This document shows, one piece after another, positions 50,224 to 59,905 of a DNA stretch of 64,000 bases; the stretch's first letter is position 1; every line of letters begins with the position of its first letter. Position numbers and translations under genes: made by a program. Where the stretch lies: positions 1-64,000 of the forward strand of contig CALWLM010000022.1 of assembly GCA_944381515.1 (NCBI GenBank), read 5' to 3'. The notes below the pieces were generated by a model. The model saw only the letters and a list, made by a program, of their open reading frames with translations. It did not search any database and had not been told where the DNA came from. This DNA comes from an uncultured Lachnospiraceae bacterium. GTDB taxonomy: Bacteria > Bacillota > Clostridia > Lachnospirales > Lachnospiraceae.

Positions 50224-51924
50224 TTACTGCTCCATCCTGCGTGCAAGCTCTTCGGCCAGCTCTGCCTCGGCAGCTTTCGCAGCAGCCTGGTCCGGCGCTG
50301 ATACGCAGATGTATGCCTTAATCTTTGGTTCCGTACCAGAAGGACGAATCACCACAGAGCCTCCTCCCTCCAGCGCAAACCGCAGCACATCGGAGGGGGG
50401 CAGACCATCAATGCCGTCCCGGTAGTCTTTTCGTTCCGTAATTTGTATCCCGGCAAAGATCTCCGAACTCTCCCGCAGACTCTTCATAATCTCCTGCATC
50501 CGGACAAAACCGGCCGCCCCGGGAAAGCTGTAGGAATGCAGAGTATTCAGACAGAAGCCATATTCTTTATAGAGCTCCATCAGCCGGTCATACAGAGCAA
50601 CTCCCCGGCTCTTATACCAGGCAAACATCTCACAGATCAGCAGGGAGGCCACTACACCATCCTTATCCCGAACGTAGGAGCCGCTCAAATAGCCATAGCT
50701 CTCCTCAAAGCCAAAGACAAAATCCTCTGCCCTGCCCTCTCGCTCCAGCCTTCCAATCTGCTCGCCGATATATTTAAATCCGGTCAGCACATTGATGCAG
50801 CCAACTCCATAGCGGGCAGCAATCCGCTGCGCCATATCGGTGGTGACAATGGTCTTGATGAAGACCGGATTTTCCGGCAGCCTTCTCTGCTCCGCTCTCC
50901 TGGCACAAAGGTAATCCAGCAAAAGCATCCCCGTCTCATTGCCGGACAAAAGGACATGCCTTCCCTCCGGCCCCTTCACGGCGATACCCACCCGGTCGCA
51001 GTCCGGGTCCGTAGCCAGAACCAGCTCCGCATCCTCTCTGGCAGCATACCGGATTCCCAGTTCCATGGCCTCCCGAATCTCTGGATTCGGGTAAGGGCAA
51101 GTGGGAAAGCTTCCGTCCGGCTCCCGCTGCTCCTCCACCACGGTAATATTCCCGTAGCCATTCTCCTTTAATGTGCGCAGCACAGGCTTTAAGCCTGTCC
51201 CGTTAAGAGGAGTATAGACGATGGATACATTTTTGTCAATATTTTCCTCTGCCGTCAGCACAGACTGCTCCGACACCCGGCGGACATACTCTGCATACAC
51301 ATCCTCACCGATCAGACGGATCTGTCCTGCCGCCAGTCCTTCCTCGAAGGAGGATAGCTCCTCTGCGCCAAACATTTCCTCGGCCTCAATTCGGGCCAGG
51401 ATCTGGGCCGCAGCCTCTTCCGTAATCTGGCAGCCGTCGGGGCCATAGACCTTGTAGCCATTGTACTCCGCCGGATTGTGGGAGGCTGTCACCATGACGC
51501 CGGCGGCACAGCGCAGCTGCCGCACCGCAAAAGAAAGGCAGGGCGTGGGCATCAGCTCCGGGTATATCCAGGCCTCAATACCGGCGCCGGCAAATACCTG
51601 GGCCGAAATCCGTGCAAAAAGATCCGAATGAATCCGCGAATCATAACTGATGGCTATTCTTCTTTCGCTGGGAGCAAAATTTGCCTTCACGTAGGCAGCC
51701 ACTCCTCTGGCTGCCCGCGCCACCGTATAGACATTCATCCGGTTGGGCCCGGCTCCCAGGATACCGCGCAGTCCGCCTGTTCCAAAAGACAGATCCTTGA
51801 AAAAAGCGTCCTCCTTTTTCTTCGGATCATCCTTCATCGCCTGAAGCTCGTCTGCAAGCTCGTCATTCTCTGCGGCGCAGGCCACCCATTGTTCATAGCG
51901 CTTTTCTATTTCTTCTCTGTTCAT
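50224..51924 (-). CDS. Phospho-sugar mutase (phosphoglucomutase/phosphomannomutase)
   Basis: A 566-residue alpha-D-phosphohexomutase. The active-site serine loop is VMVTASHNPAEYNGYK near residue 145. The metal loop is LATDPDCDRVGIAV near residue 310. The sugar loop is VFGFEESYGYLSG near residue 405, and the phosphate site is VVIRPSGTEPKIKAY near the C terminus. Length fits the clostridial group that acts on glucose and mannose phosphates. It follows manC by 41 bases, so it likely supplies mannose-1-phosphate for GDP-mannose. The family alone does not decide between glucose and mannose. Confidence 0.93.
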   Translation of the reverse strand: MNREEIEKRYEQWVACAAENDELADELQAMKDDPKKKEDAFFKDLSFGTGGLRGILGAGPNRMNVYTVARAARGVAAYVKANFAPSERRIAISYDSRIHSDLFARISAQVFAGAGIEAWIYPELMPTPCLSFAVRQLRCAAGVMVTASHNPAEYNGYKVYGPDGCQITEEAAAQILARIEAEEMFGAEELSSFEEGLAAGQIRLIGEDVYAEYVRRVSEQSVLTAEENIDKNVSIVYTPLNGTGLKPVLRTLKENGYGNITVVEEQREPDGSFPTCPYPNPEIREAMELGIRYAAREDAELVLATDPDCDRVGIAVKGPEGRHVLLSGNETGMLLLDYLCARRAEQRRLPENPVFIKTIVTTDMAQRIAARYGVGCINVLTGFKYIGEQIGRLEREGRAEDFVFGFEESYGYLSGSYVRDKDGVVASLLICEMFAWYKSRGVALYDRLMELYKEYGFCLNTLHSYSFPGAAGFVRMQEIMKSLRESSEIFAGIQITERKDYRDGIDGLPPSDVLRFALEGGGSVVIRPSGTEPKIKAYICVSAPDQAAAKAAEAELAEELARRMEQ

Positions 51925-51965
51925 ATATTAAGATAAAACCTCGATCCCTTTATCCTGTGATTCAT

Positions 51966-53291
51966 TCAGTCCTGGGACAGCTCCAGGGGATATTTGTGTT
52001 TATCATGGACGCTGATGTCATGTCCCAGCTGAACCTCGATAATCTTAAGTTCCGTCTCCGCCTGGATTGTATGGCGGCAGCCCGCCGGCATACGGATCAC
52101 CGTCCCCGGTTCCACCTGCTGTCTCCGTCCGTCCACCACGGCCCAGCCGCGGCCCTCAATTACGGTCCAAACCTCGTCGCGCAGATCATGGCTGTGATAA
52201 TTCATGCCATGGCCAGGATTCAGCGTTACCTTGATCGTCAGGCTGTCTTCCTCCACATCCAGGATCATAAAGCTGCCCCAGGATTTCTCGGCAAACATCA
52301 CTCTCTGCTCAATGCTGTCCACAAAGGGCTTGATGTAGCTGGACTGATCCTTGTCCGAGACCAGGATGCCCTCGGCGCTGGCTGAAACCACCACGTTTTT
52401 CAGTCCCATACACAGTACCGGCACATTAAGCTCATTGATAACGCTTAAGTTCTCACAGCTGTCATTAAACAGGGCCTGTCCGATCACCGGTTCGCTCATC
52501 TCCTCGGTCAGCGTGTTCCAGGTGCCCAGATCCTTCCACTGGCCGTCAAAACGCATAACCTGGATCTCTTTCTCCTGCTCCGCCACCGCATAGTCAAAGC
52601 TGATCTTTTGCAGACTTTCATATTTATCGTAGAGATCCTGATAATCTGTAAAATCGATCTTTTCATGGGCTTTTTCCAGCACGTATTTCAGCTTATATGC
52701 AAAGACGCCGCCGTTCCACAGAGCTCCTTCGGCAATATAGCGCCGGGCCGTCTCCTGGTCAGGCTTCTCTTTAAAGGTTTTGACTGTGCTGATCTCTCCC
52801 ATGTCATCCGGAATAATATAGCCGTATTTCTCGCTGGGATAGGCGGGAGCAATCCCCAGGAGCACCAGGTTGGCCTCTCCTTTTTCGGCCTGCCTGCCCA
52901 GACGGCAGATGGCCTCAAAATAGTCCTCATTCACATAGGGGTCCACCGGGCATACTACTACAGCCTCCTCCTCAGATACCCCGCGGACATCGCGAAGATA
53001 GGCGGTGGCCAAAGCGATGGCCGGGAAAGTGTCTCTTCTGGCCGGCTCCACGCTGATGCCCACCGCGTCCCCCAGCTGATTGTGAATGGCGGAGACCTGC
53101 GTCTTGGAGGTAGCGATGGTCACCTCTGCCTGGGGGTCCGCTTCCTTGATCTGACGGTACACCCGCTGCACCATGGACTCATACACTCCGTCCTCCCGCT
53201 TAAATATCTTGATAAACTGCTTGGAACGGATATCATTGGACAGAGGCCACAGCCTCTTGCCCGAGCCTCCGGACAACAATACGATATTCAT
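51966..53291 (-). CDS. manC: Mannose-1-phosphate guanylyltransferase
   Basis: A 441-residue enzyme making GDP-mannose from GTP and mannose-1-phosphate. The N-terminal nucleotidyltransferase has the signature LLSGGSGKRLWPLSNDIRSK near residue 5, with FKEKPD near residue 170. The C-terminal part (about 340-430) is a type II mannose-6-phosphate isomerase-like cupin with VTLNPGHGMNYHSHDLRDEV, so it may be bifunctional. The start has AGGAG 6 bases upstream and the frame begins 9 bases after fcl ends. It lies in the block gmd, rfbD, fcl, manC, mutase. Confidence 0.93.
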   Translation of the reverse strand: MNIVLLSGGSGKRLWPLSNDIRSKQFIKIFKREDGVYESMVQRVYRQIKEADPQAEVTIATSKTQVSAIHNQLGDAVGISVEPARRDTFPAIALATAYLRDVRGVSEEEAVVVCPVDPYVNEDYFEAICRLGRQAEKGEANLVLLGIAPAYPSEKYGYIIPDDMGEISTVKTFKEKPDQETARRYIAEGALWNGGVFAYKLKYVLEKAHEKIDFTDYQDLYDKYESLQKISFDYAVAEQEKEIQVMRFDGQWKDLGTWNTLTEEMSEPVIGQALFNDSCENLSVINELNVPVLCMGLKNVVVSASAEGILVSDKDQSSYIKPFVDSIEQRVMFAEKSWGSFMILDVEEDSLTIKVTLNPGHGMNYHSHDLRDEVWTVIEGRGWAVVDGRRQQVEPGTVIRMPAGCRHTIQAETELKIIEVQLGHDISVHDKHKYPLELSQD

Positions 53292-53300
53292 AAGTCTCTC

Positions 53301-54245
53301 CTATCTCTCCGCCCGCATGGGGTTGTGGAGGAAATCATCGTAGGCCAGCTGAATTCCATCGACCAGCTCCGTCTTATAGGTCCAGCCAAGATTTTTAAGT
53401 TTGGTAACATCCAAAAGCTTGCGGGGCGTACCGTCCGGCTTGGTTGGATCCCATTTGATCTCTCCCTCGTAGCCGATAACCTTCGCCACCAGCTCCGTCA
53501 GCTCCTTGATGGTCAGCTCCTTGCCGGTGCCCACGTTTACCGTTTCGTTGCCGGAGTAATTGTTCATCAAAAACAGGCAGGCGTCAGCCAGATCATCCAC
53601 ATAAAGGAATTCGCGCAGCGGTGTTCCGGTTCCCCAGCAGGTGACCTCTGTAAGCCCCTGTTCCTTGGCCTCGTGGAAGCGGCGGATCAGCGCCGGCAGC
53701 ACATGGCTGTGGGTGGGATGATAGTTGTCGTTGGGCCCATACAGGTTCGTGGGCATGGCCGAAATATAATCCGTACCGTACTGGCGGTTCAAAAACTCGC
53801 AATATTTCAGACCGGAAATCTTGGCCAGGGCATAGGCCTCGTTGGTCTTTTCAAGCTCCGAGGTCAGCAGGCAGCTCTCCGGCATGGGCTGAGGAGCCAT
53901 CCGGGGGTAAATGCAGGAGGAGCCAAGAAACAGTAATTTCTTGCAGTCGTTCTGCCAGGCGGAGTGAATTACGTTCATCTCCAGGATCATGTTGTCATAC
54001 ATAAAATCGGCCAGAGCGCTCTCGTTGGCCACAATGCCGCCTACCTTGGCCGCCGCCAAAAAGACATAATCCGGCTTTTCCGCCGCAAAGAACTCTTCCA
54101 CATCTGCCTGACGGCACAGATTCAGCTCCTTATGGGTACGGGTAATAATATTGTGATATCCCGCTTTCGTGAGGGCGCGGACAATGGCGGAGCCCACCAT
54201 TCCCCGATGGCCCGCCACATAGATTTTTGCGTCTTTTTCCATCAT
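53301..54245 (-). CDS. fcl: GDP-L-fucose synthase
   Basis: A 314-residue short-chain dehydrogenase that epimerises and reduces GDP-4-keto-6-deoxymannose to GDP-L-fucose with NADPH. The N terminus [18 protein letters not shown] carries the NADP site. The catalytic Ser is in [10 protein letters not shown] and the Tyr-Lys pair is in [31 protein letters not shown] is diagnostic for GDP-fucose synthase. It is followed by manC after 9 bases. With gmd it completes the two-step path from GDP-mannose. Two ATGs are adjacent at the start; the first is used. Confidence 0.95.
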   Translation of the reverse strand: MMEKDAKIYVAGHRGMVGSAIVRALTKAGYHNIITRTHKELNLCRQADVEEFFAAEKPDYVFLAAAKVGGIVANESALADFMYDNMILEMNVIHSAWQNDCKKLLFLGSSCIYPRMAPQPMPESCLLTSELEKTNEAYALAKISGLKYCEFLNRQYGTDYISAMPTNLYGPNDNYHPTHSHVLPALIRRFHEAKEQGLTEVTCWGTGTPLREFLYVDDLADACLFLMNNYSGNETVNVGTGKELTIKELTELVAKVIGYEGEIKWDPTKPDGTPRKLLDVTKLKNLGWTYKTELVDGIQLAYDDFLHNPMRAER

Positions 54246-54263
54246 CGCAATGTACCTTCTTTC

Positions 54264-55199
54264 TTATCCTATCATTTCATCCTTTATGCCGTTCTCGCCG
54301 TCCCAGCGAAGAAAGAATTCGTGGAGAGCCTCCTGCCAGGGCCGAACCGGATTGCCCACGGTGCAGCGCAGCATCCGGTTGTCGAGAGCGCTCCAGGCCG
54401 GACGGTCCGCCGATTCCGGATGCATCTCTTTATATTGGATGCTGGTCACCGGAGCCACCGACGCATCCACGCCGCCCTCAGAGACGATGGCAGCGGCAAA
54501 ATCATACCAGGAACAGATCCCCTCTCCGGTGCAGTGATAGACGCCGTACTCCTGTGTGCAGGACAGCATCAAAAGCACATGGGCCAGATCCACTGCATTG
54601 GTAGGATTCCCCATCTGGTCGTTTACCACCTGAAGCTTTCCCGTTTTTTTCGCCGCATTGTAAATGGTCTTGACGAAATTTTTGCCGTAATAGCTGTAGA
54701 GCCAGGCTGTGCGCACAATAAAGGCGCGGCTGCAAAACTGCTCCACATATTTTTCACCCAGCAGCTTGGTAGTGCCGTAAGCGCTGATGGGACCGGTGGC
54801 CGCAGCCTCGTCCAGAGGAATCCCTCCGTTTTCTCTTCCGCTGAACACATAGTCGGTGGAGACATGGACCAGCTTGGCTCCCACCTTCTCGCAGGCGATG
54901 GCCAGATTGCGGGGGCCTACTGCGTTGGCCTGAAAAGCCGTATCGTGGTTGACCTCGCAGCCGTCCACATTCGTATAGGCCGCGCAGTTGATGACAATAT
55001 CGGGGTGGAACTGCTCCACAAAGGCCACCGTATCGGTGAGCCGCGAAATATCCAGCTGCGGCAGATCCACCGCCGCCACCTCAGCCCCTTTCAGGGCGTC
55101 CGGAATGGGGCCAATCTCGCTTTTTCCCAGGCGGAGCTGCTTTTGAATCTCCGTGCCCAGCTGCCCCTTCTGTCCGGTGATCATAATTTTCATCTTCAT
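54264..55199 (-). CDS. rfbD: dTDP-4-dehydrorhamnose reductase
   Basis: A 311-residue extended short-chain dehydrogenase, the last step to dTDP-L-rhamnose. The NAD(P) site is MITGQKGQLGTEIQKQL. VDLPQLDIS, VINCAAYTNVDGCE, VHVSTDYVFSG and YGTTKLLGE (Tyr-Lys) are the family marks, with RTAWLYSYYGKNFV and NDQMGNPTNAVDLA later. It sits between gmd and fcl, 18 bases before fcl, so it is part of the same block, yet no rmlA, B or C gene is visible here. It may draw substrate from elsewhere or act on the related GDP-sugar. Confidence 0.92.
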   Translation of the reverse strand: MKMKIMITGQKGQLGTEIQKQLRLGKSEIGPIPDALKGAEVAAVDLPQLDISRLTDTVAFVEQFHPDIVINCAAYTNVDGCEVNHDTAFQANAVGPRNLAIACEKVGAKLVHVSTDYVFSGRENGGIPLDEAAATGPISAYGTTKLLGEKYVEQFCSRAFIVRTAWLYSYYGKNFVKTIYNAAKKTGKLQVVNDQMGNPTNAVDLAHVLLMLSCTQEYGVYHCTGEGICSWYDFAAAIVSEGGVDASVAPVTSIQYKEMHPESADRPAWSALDNRMLRCTVGNPVRPWQEALHEFFLRWDGENGIKDEMIG

Positions 55200-55259
55200 T
55201 TATTCTCCTTTGCAAAGCTTTGCTGCCCGGAGCTCTCGCCCCGGGCTCACAAACAGATA

Positions 55260-56318
55260 TTACAGATGGGCATATCTCCAGTCTTCGCTGGATTTGCCCG
55301 TGATATGCAGCACATCGGAATTTACCATCATTTTAACCAGGCCCTCGAAATCCGTCTTTCTCTTCCAGCCCAGCTCCGTCTCCGCCTTGGTGCAGTCGCC
55401 CCAGAGGAATTCCACCTCGGCCGGACGGAAGAACTCCGGGTCCACATCCACCAAAAGCCGGCCGGTATTGGCGTCGTATCCCTTCTCGTCAACGCCTGTA
55501 CCCTCAAAGCGGATATCGATACCCACCTCCTTAAAGGCAGCCGTCACAAACTCCCGAACGGTATGGGTCTGATTGGTGGCCAGCACATAATCGCCGGGCT
55601 CATCCTGCTGCAGCATTCTCCACATGCCCTCCACATAGTCGCCGGCAAAACCCCAGTCTCTCTTGGCGTCCATGTTGCCCAAAGACAGCTTTTCCTGCTT
55701 GCCCGCCAGGATATTGGCCACAGCCAGAGTAATCTTGCGGGTTACAAAGTTCTCGCCGCGGCGGGGAGACTCATGATTGAACAGGATACCGTTGCAGGCA
55801 AAGAGACCGTAGGACTCCCGGTAGTTGACCGTGATCCAGTAGGAGTAGAGCTTGGCGACTCCATAAGGGCTCTTGGGATAAAAGGGCGTCTTCTCGCTCT
55901 GAGGCGCCGTCTCCGGAATACCGCCAAAAAGCTCCGAGGTGGATGCCTGGTAGTAACGGATCGGCAGGCCGCTCTCCTTAATGGCCTCCAGCAGGCGCAG
56001 GGTGCCTACGCCGGTGGCTTCCGCTGTGTACTCCGGCACGTCGAAGGACACGCCTACATGGGACTGGGCCGCTAGATTATAAACCTCGGTGGGCTTAAGC
56101 TTCTCCACCAGACGGGCAAGGTTGCTGGAATCCGTCAGATCTCCGTAGTGAAGATGAACCTTGGGGTTTTTGATCAGATGAGCAATCCTCTCATCGTTTC
56201 CAGCCGTGCTGTGGCGGCGGATAATGCCGTGTACTTCGTAGCCTTTATCAAGCAGCAGCTCCGTCAGGTAAGAGCCGTCCTGTCCGGTAATACCGGTAAT
56301 CAGTGCAATTTTCTCCAT
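55260..56318 (-). CDS. gmd: GDP-mannose 4,6-dehydratase
   Basis: A 352-residue enzyme turning GDP-D-mannose into GDP-4-keto-6-deoxymannose. The NADP site is [64 protein letters not shown] and [13 protein letters not shown] (Tyr-Lys) follow, with [17 protein letters not shown] and the GDP-binding part, as in the family. The start at 56318 has AGGAG upstream; the frame opens 41 codons earlier, across the promoter. It heads the minus-strand sugar block and is divergent from the AraC regulator. Confidence 0.96.
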   Translation of the reverse strand: MEKIALITGITGQDGSYLTELLLDKGYEVHGIIRRHSTAGNDERIAHLIKNPKVHLHYGDLTDSSNLARLVEKLKPTEVYNLAAQSHVGVSFDVPEYTAEATGVGTLRLLEAIKESGLPIRYYQASTSELFGGIPETAPQSEKTPFYPKSPYGVAKLYSYWITVNYRESYGLFACNGILFNHESPRRGENFVTRKITLAVANILAGKQEKLSLGNMDAKRDWGFAGDYVEGMWRMLQQDEPGDYVLATNQTHTVREFVTAAFKEVGIDIRFEGTGVDEKGYDANTGRLLVDVDPEFFRPAEVEFLWGDCTKAETELGWKRKTDFEGLVKMMVNSDVLHITGKSSEDWRYAHL

Positions 56319-56371
56319 CTCTGTTTCTCTCCTTGTAATATTTTGTTTTCGACAAAAAACTTCCATGTGCC

Positions 56372-56400
56372 AGTATACAGTGCTATAATATTTTTTGCAA
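56372..56400 (-). promoter_or_regulatory. Promoter of the gmd block
   Basis: Minus strand TTGCAA (56395-56400), 17-bp spacer, TATACT (56372-56377), 54 bases before the gmd start. It drives gmd and probably the whole nucleotide-sugar group. Confidence 0.75.
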
Positions 56401-56453
56401 CGGTTAAACTTGCTTAAAAACAGTAAAATATTGCTGCGCATTTTTACACGCCG

Positions 56454-56483
56454 TTACGCTTTTATGTCTTACGCTTTTATGTT
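56454..56483. repeat. 15-bp direct repeat before the AraC gene
   Basis: TTACGCTTTTATGT plus one base occurs twice with no gap (56454-56468, 56469-56483), followed by a decayed third unit (TTTATCCTTTTATC). It ends about 20 bases before the ribosome site of the AraC-family gene and could be a regulator site or slippage product. Confidence 0.75.
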
Positions 56484-56512
56484 TTTATCCTTTTATCAAC
56501 GGGAGGTTTATT

Positions 56513-57394
56513 ATGGCCGCAGAATTTCAGTCCTTCTCCTCCGTCGGAATCTGTGAATCCCGGCGGCGTATGCATACGCCCAGTCCCTTTGCCCGCTCCT
56601 GCCTGTTCTATGTCCAGGAGGTGGGCGTATTAAAGAGCATTCAGAGTCATCTGTGCAAAAGAGACGGTCTGGACTCCTTTCTCTTTGTTCTGGTAAAAAG
56701 CGGCAGCGGCCGCATCACTCATCAGGGCGCCGTCCATACCCTGCGGGCAGGAGACTGCGTTCTCATTGACTGCAGCCGTCCCTACTCGCACCAGAGCAGC
56801 GAAAACGAGCCGTGGGAGCTGATGTGGATTCACTTCAACGGTGTCACGGCCCGTTCTTATTATTCCTATTTTATCAAAAATTTCCCTTCCGGAATCTTCC
56901 ACACCGACGACACCACCGCCTTTGTTTCTCTGATCTGGGAGCTTTTGGATGTGGCGGCCCGCAAGGATCGAACGGCAGAATTAATTTCCTCCAAGCTGAT
57001 CACCGATGTGCTGACTCTCTGCTTCACCGTGCCTCTCCAAAAAGAACTCTCCGACCGAGAAAGCTCCGCCGGCAAAATGCTGGCCGTCAAGGAATATATC
57101 GATGCTCACTTTGCAGAGAAGCTTACCCTGGACGAGCTCAGCGAGCGTTTCTTTCTCAGCAAGTTCCACCTGTCCAGAGAATTCAAAAGAGTCTGCGGCG
57201 TCACCGTGGGCAGCTATATCCTGACCCAGAGAGTCAATTACGCCAAGGAGCTTCTGCGCTTCAGCGACAAAAGCATCGAGGCCGTGGCCGCCGGCTGCGG
57301 CCTCGCGGACAGCAGCTATTTCAACAAAGTCTTCAAAAAATCCGAGGGAATCTCCCCCTCCCGCTACCGCCAGCTGTGGGCCAGACGCAGCTGA
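56513..57394 (+). CDS. AraC-family transcriptional regulator
   Basis: A 293-residue regulator. The N-terminal cupin (about 15-130) has DSFLFVLVKSGSGRITHQGA and WELMWIHFNG, typical of sugar-sensing AraC proteins. The C-terminal double HTH (about 190-290) has LTLDELSERFFLSKFHLSRE and SIEAVAAGCGLADSSYFNKV, ending KSEGISPSRYRQL. The start has GGGAGG 7 bases upstream. It is divergent from gmd, so it may control the nucleotide-sugar genes; more often such proteins act on sugar-uptake genes, so the target is open. A 15-bp direct repeat lies in its leader. Confidence 0.9.
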   Translation: MAAEFQSFSSVGICESRRRMHTPSPFARSCLFYVQEVGVLKSIQSHLCKRDGLDSFLFVLVKSGSGRITHQGAVHTLRAGDCVLIDCSRPYSHQSSENEPWELMWIHFNGVTARSYYSYFIKNFPSGIFHTDDTTAFVSLIWELLDVAARKDRTAELISSKLITDVLTLCFTVPLQKELSDRESSAGKMLAVKEYIDAHFAEKLTLDELSERFFLSKFHLSREFKRVCGVTVGSYILTQRVNYAKELLRFSDKSIEAVAAGCGLADSSYFNKVFKKSEGISPSRYRQLWARRS

Positions 57395-57464
57395 CGGCCG
57401 GCTCATCGCCGGCCGCCCTGCCCTTCCTGCCGTCTTGCCGCTTATGTCTATCCTGCCGTATCCT

Positions 57465-59837
57465 TTAGCCCTCGTAGATGCTTTTAAGCTCCGTTCCCGG
57501 ATAGAAAAACTGCAGAATCTCTTCACAGCTCATGCCCTGAGATGCCATGGTCTTGGCTCCGTTCTGACTCATTCCCACACCATGTCCATAGCCTCCGCCG
57601 TAAATCTGATAGCCGGTCAGGTTATCTCCCTCCCGAACCTCCTCCAGGCAGATAAAGGCGCTGGGCAGAGAACTCATACCGTCCACAGCAGAACCGTCCT
57701 TTTTGGTAATCACATAGTCCCGGCTTCCCAGGTAGGAACGGACATTACCCTGGCGCAGCAGCCGGATCGTAGCCTCCGTACCCTCAATAAGCATCTCCGA
57801 GACGATTCCCCCGGCCCCTCTGGCCGTCACCGTCATAGAGGTCACAGCCCCAATGGAGGAAATAGGCTGCTGCACAAACTCGCCGCTCTCATCCTGCACC
57901 AGTACATAGGCGCTTCCATCCTCCCCCAAAGCTGCCAGGGACTCATTGATTGCGTTGGACAGGGTGGTAAGGTCCGCATAGAGATTCCAGCGGTACCAGG
58001 CGAAATCCGTATCAAAGGTCTCATAATCCGGATTTTTAATAAAGGCCCGGAAGGTCTCCTCATCTGTCAGGTCCGGCTGTTCATCGGACAGGCTCAGCAT
58101 TCTTGCAATCAGATAAGGATATTCCGCCGGGGAGCTCCCCCAGATGGAAGTATCCGTAGAGCTGCCGCAGGTGGTGGAAGAATAGTAGGCCGTAATCACA
58201 TCGCCTCCATAGGTCAGCACACGGCCGGCCGTCTCCATAACCGCCTGGGAGCACAGTTCCTTCTCATCGGAATTGTTGTAGACCTGATACTTGGTTGTGT
58301 CGTCCACATGGGCGCCCTGATCCCTGCAGGCATTGGCCCGGATCTGATTATAAGCATAGCTTCTGGCGCAGACTGCCTGAGCCTTCAGCGCTTCCAATCC
58401 ATGTCCTGCCGGCATTTCGCTGGGCACCACCCGGCACAGATAGTCCTCCAGTCCCACCTCGTTGACCACCAGAATCTGTCCCTCGTCCACAGCCAGTTCT
58501 ATACTTCCCTTGTAGCTGGGCACACCGTAGCTTCTCTCCAGAGAAGTGATACGAATTTCAGCGTCGGATTCTACGATTATTCTTCCCCTCTCAAACTCAG
58601 CGCTCTCCGGCGTCACCGTAAAATCCATACCCGCCGGCCACTCAGAAGTCTCTCCGTCTATGGTAATGCGCAGAGGGGCGTCGCTTGCCAGTGAGACCGT
58701 ATCATGACCGCTCCCCGCAAACCCATTATTGGAAATCAGCACGCGGATGGTCTCCACATCGATATTTTCCAGTGCCAAGGCGCCGCAGATCTCTCCGTCT
58801 GCCACAATAAATTCATGAACGCTGTAACCCACCACAATATCCGCCAGAGACCTAAGCTCCAGCCCATCATATACTTTGTATACACGGACCGAATCGGACA
58901 CCGGCACCTTTCCATAGCCCTGGATCTCGATATAATCGGAACGGACCGTCAAAACCTTGCCGGCAATTCTGTCCCGCTTCACTGCAATATGGGTCACCTG
59001 CCCCTCCTCCAGAGTGAGATCCGCCAGTACGTTCTGGTAATCGCCGGACAGCCCCGCCACAGCAAAATCCCGGTAAAAGCCTTCCATAAAAACAGAAAGA
59101 TCCTCCGCCGTGCTGCCGTTTAACCACACATTCTCATAGATCACCGTGGTCTGCGTAACCTCCAGCACGTCTAAAAGCTCTCTTCCCAGGAAACGTACCT
59201 GGACGGTCCGGTCTATGTAATCTTCCATGGCAAAGCCGCCGTAAAACAGCTGTCCCTCACTGGTAGAAACCCGTCCTGCCGGAATATCCACAGTCTGATC
59301 GGTACCATATACCGTGATCTCTGTCATCTGATAGGATTCACACCCCAGGGCCTGTACCAGCTCCTCAAAGAAATCCCACCATTCCTGCCGCGACAGCGGG
59401 CGGTCATCCCATTCTCCCGAAGCCGCTCTGCGGTCTAAAAGCGCCTGGCCGGTCAACCGCCCATCGGCATTCAGTCCTTCCACCAAAAGCCGCACCTGTC
59501 TCCAGGTCAGATCCCTCTGCGCCGCCGTTTCGTAAGAAGCCTCCCCGGCAGAATCCTCTCCGCCGGACTCCCAGTAGCCACGGCTCACCAGATATTCTAT
59601 ATAGGGCTCATACCAGGCAGTTCCCTCCTCATAATCCGGCAGGGTCTCATCGGCCTCTCTCCTGGCAGTGTCTGTCAGAAGACTGGCCGCCGCCTTCGCT
59701 GCATAGGCCTGCGCTATACTGCCCGTCTCCTCCTTTCTGCCGGAGGGGAAATAGACAATCCACATCAAAACTCCAGCCGCAGCAATCAGGAGCACCGCAG
59801 CCAAAGCCGCCTTTTTTCCCTTCGCGTCTCTTTTCAT
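57465..59837 (-). CDS. SpoIID/LytB-domain protein
   Basis: A 790-residue membrane-anchored protein. One N-terminal membrane segment (about 9-28, AALAAVLLIAAAGVLMWIVY). Residues 30-430 are a long beta-rich region of no clear match. The SpoIID/LytB domain spans about 440-780: VVNEVGLEDYLCRVVPSEMP, GLEALKAQAVCARSYAYNQI, TTCGSSTDTSIWGSSPAEYP and GGGYGHGVGMSQNGAKTMAS. SpoIID is a lytic transglycosylase acting on peptidoglycan stripped of stem peptides during engulfment; LytB-like relatives are amidase modifiers. It is much longer than SpoIID (about 340), so it is the extended clostridial form. The start has GGAGG. Terminator and 6S RNA lie upstream. Confidence 0.9.
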   Translation of the reverse strand: MKRDAKGKKAALAAVLLIAAAGVLMWIVYFPSGRKEETGSIAQAYAAKAAASLLTDTARREADETLPDYEEGTAWYEPYIEYLVSRGYWESGGEDSAGEASYETAAQRDLTWRQVRLLVEGLNADGRLTGQALLDRRAASGEWDDRPLSRQEWWDFFEELVQALGCESYQMTEITVYGTDQTVDIPAGRVSTSEGQLFYGGFAMEDYIDRTVQVRFLGRELLDVLEVTQTTVIYENVWLNGSTAEDLSVFMEGFYRDFAVAGLSGDYQNVLADLTLEEGQVTHIAVKRDRIAGKVLTVRSDYIEIQGYGKVPVSDSVRVYKVYDGLELRSLADIVVGYSVHEFIVADGEICGALALENIDVETIRVLISNNGFAGSGHDTVSLASDAPLRITIDGETSEWPAGMDFTVTPESAEFERGRIIVESDAEIRITSLERSYGVPSYKGSIELAVDEGQILVVNEVGLEDYLCRVVPSEMPAGHGLEALKAQAVCARSYAYNQIRANACRDQGAHVDDTTKYQVYNNSDEKELCSQAVMETAGRVLTYGGDVITAYYSSTTCGSSTDTSIWGSSPAEYPYLIARMLSLSDEQPDLTDEETFRAFIKNPDYETFDTDFAWYRWNLYADLTTLSNAINESLAALGEDGSAYVLVQDESGEFVQQPISSIGAVTSMTVTARGAGGIVSEMLIEGTEATIRLLRQGNVRSYLGSRDYVITKKDGSAVDGMSSLPSAFICLEEVREGDNLTGYQIYGGGYGHGVGMSQNGAKTMASQGMSCEEILQFFYPGTELKSIYEG

Positions 59838-59873
59838 TCATTCCTCCATCCGTGATTTTGATCTTATGAAACA

Positions 59874-59905
59874 AACGAAAGAGGCAGCAATACTGCCGCC
59901 TCTTT
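59874..59905 (-). terminator. Terminator of the 6S-like RNA
   Basis: Minus-strand stem AAAGAGGC / GCCTCTTT enclosing GGCAGTATTGCT, followed by CGTTTGTTT. It ends the RNA gene just before the SpoIID-like gene. Confidence 0.8.

Noticed and set aside
53964-56075. A 703-codon plus-strand frame across gmd, rfbD and fcl
   Set aside because: It is antisense to three enzymes with complete motifs. It shows no domain and arises from their codon use.
50224-57394. The sugar genes as a full capsule locus
   Set aside because: No glycosyltransferase, flippase, polymerase or chain-length regulator is present; only nucleotide-sugar synthesis is encoded.
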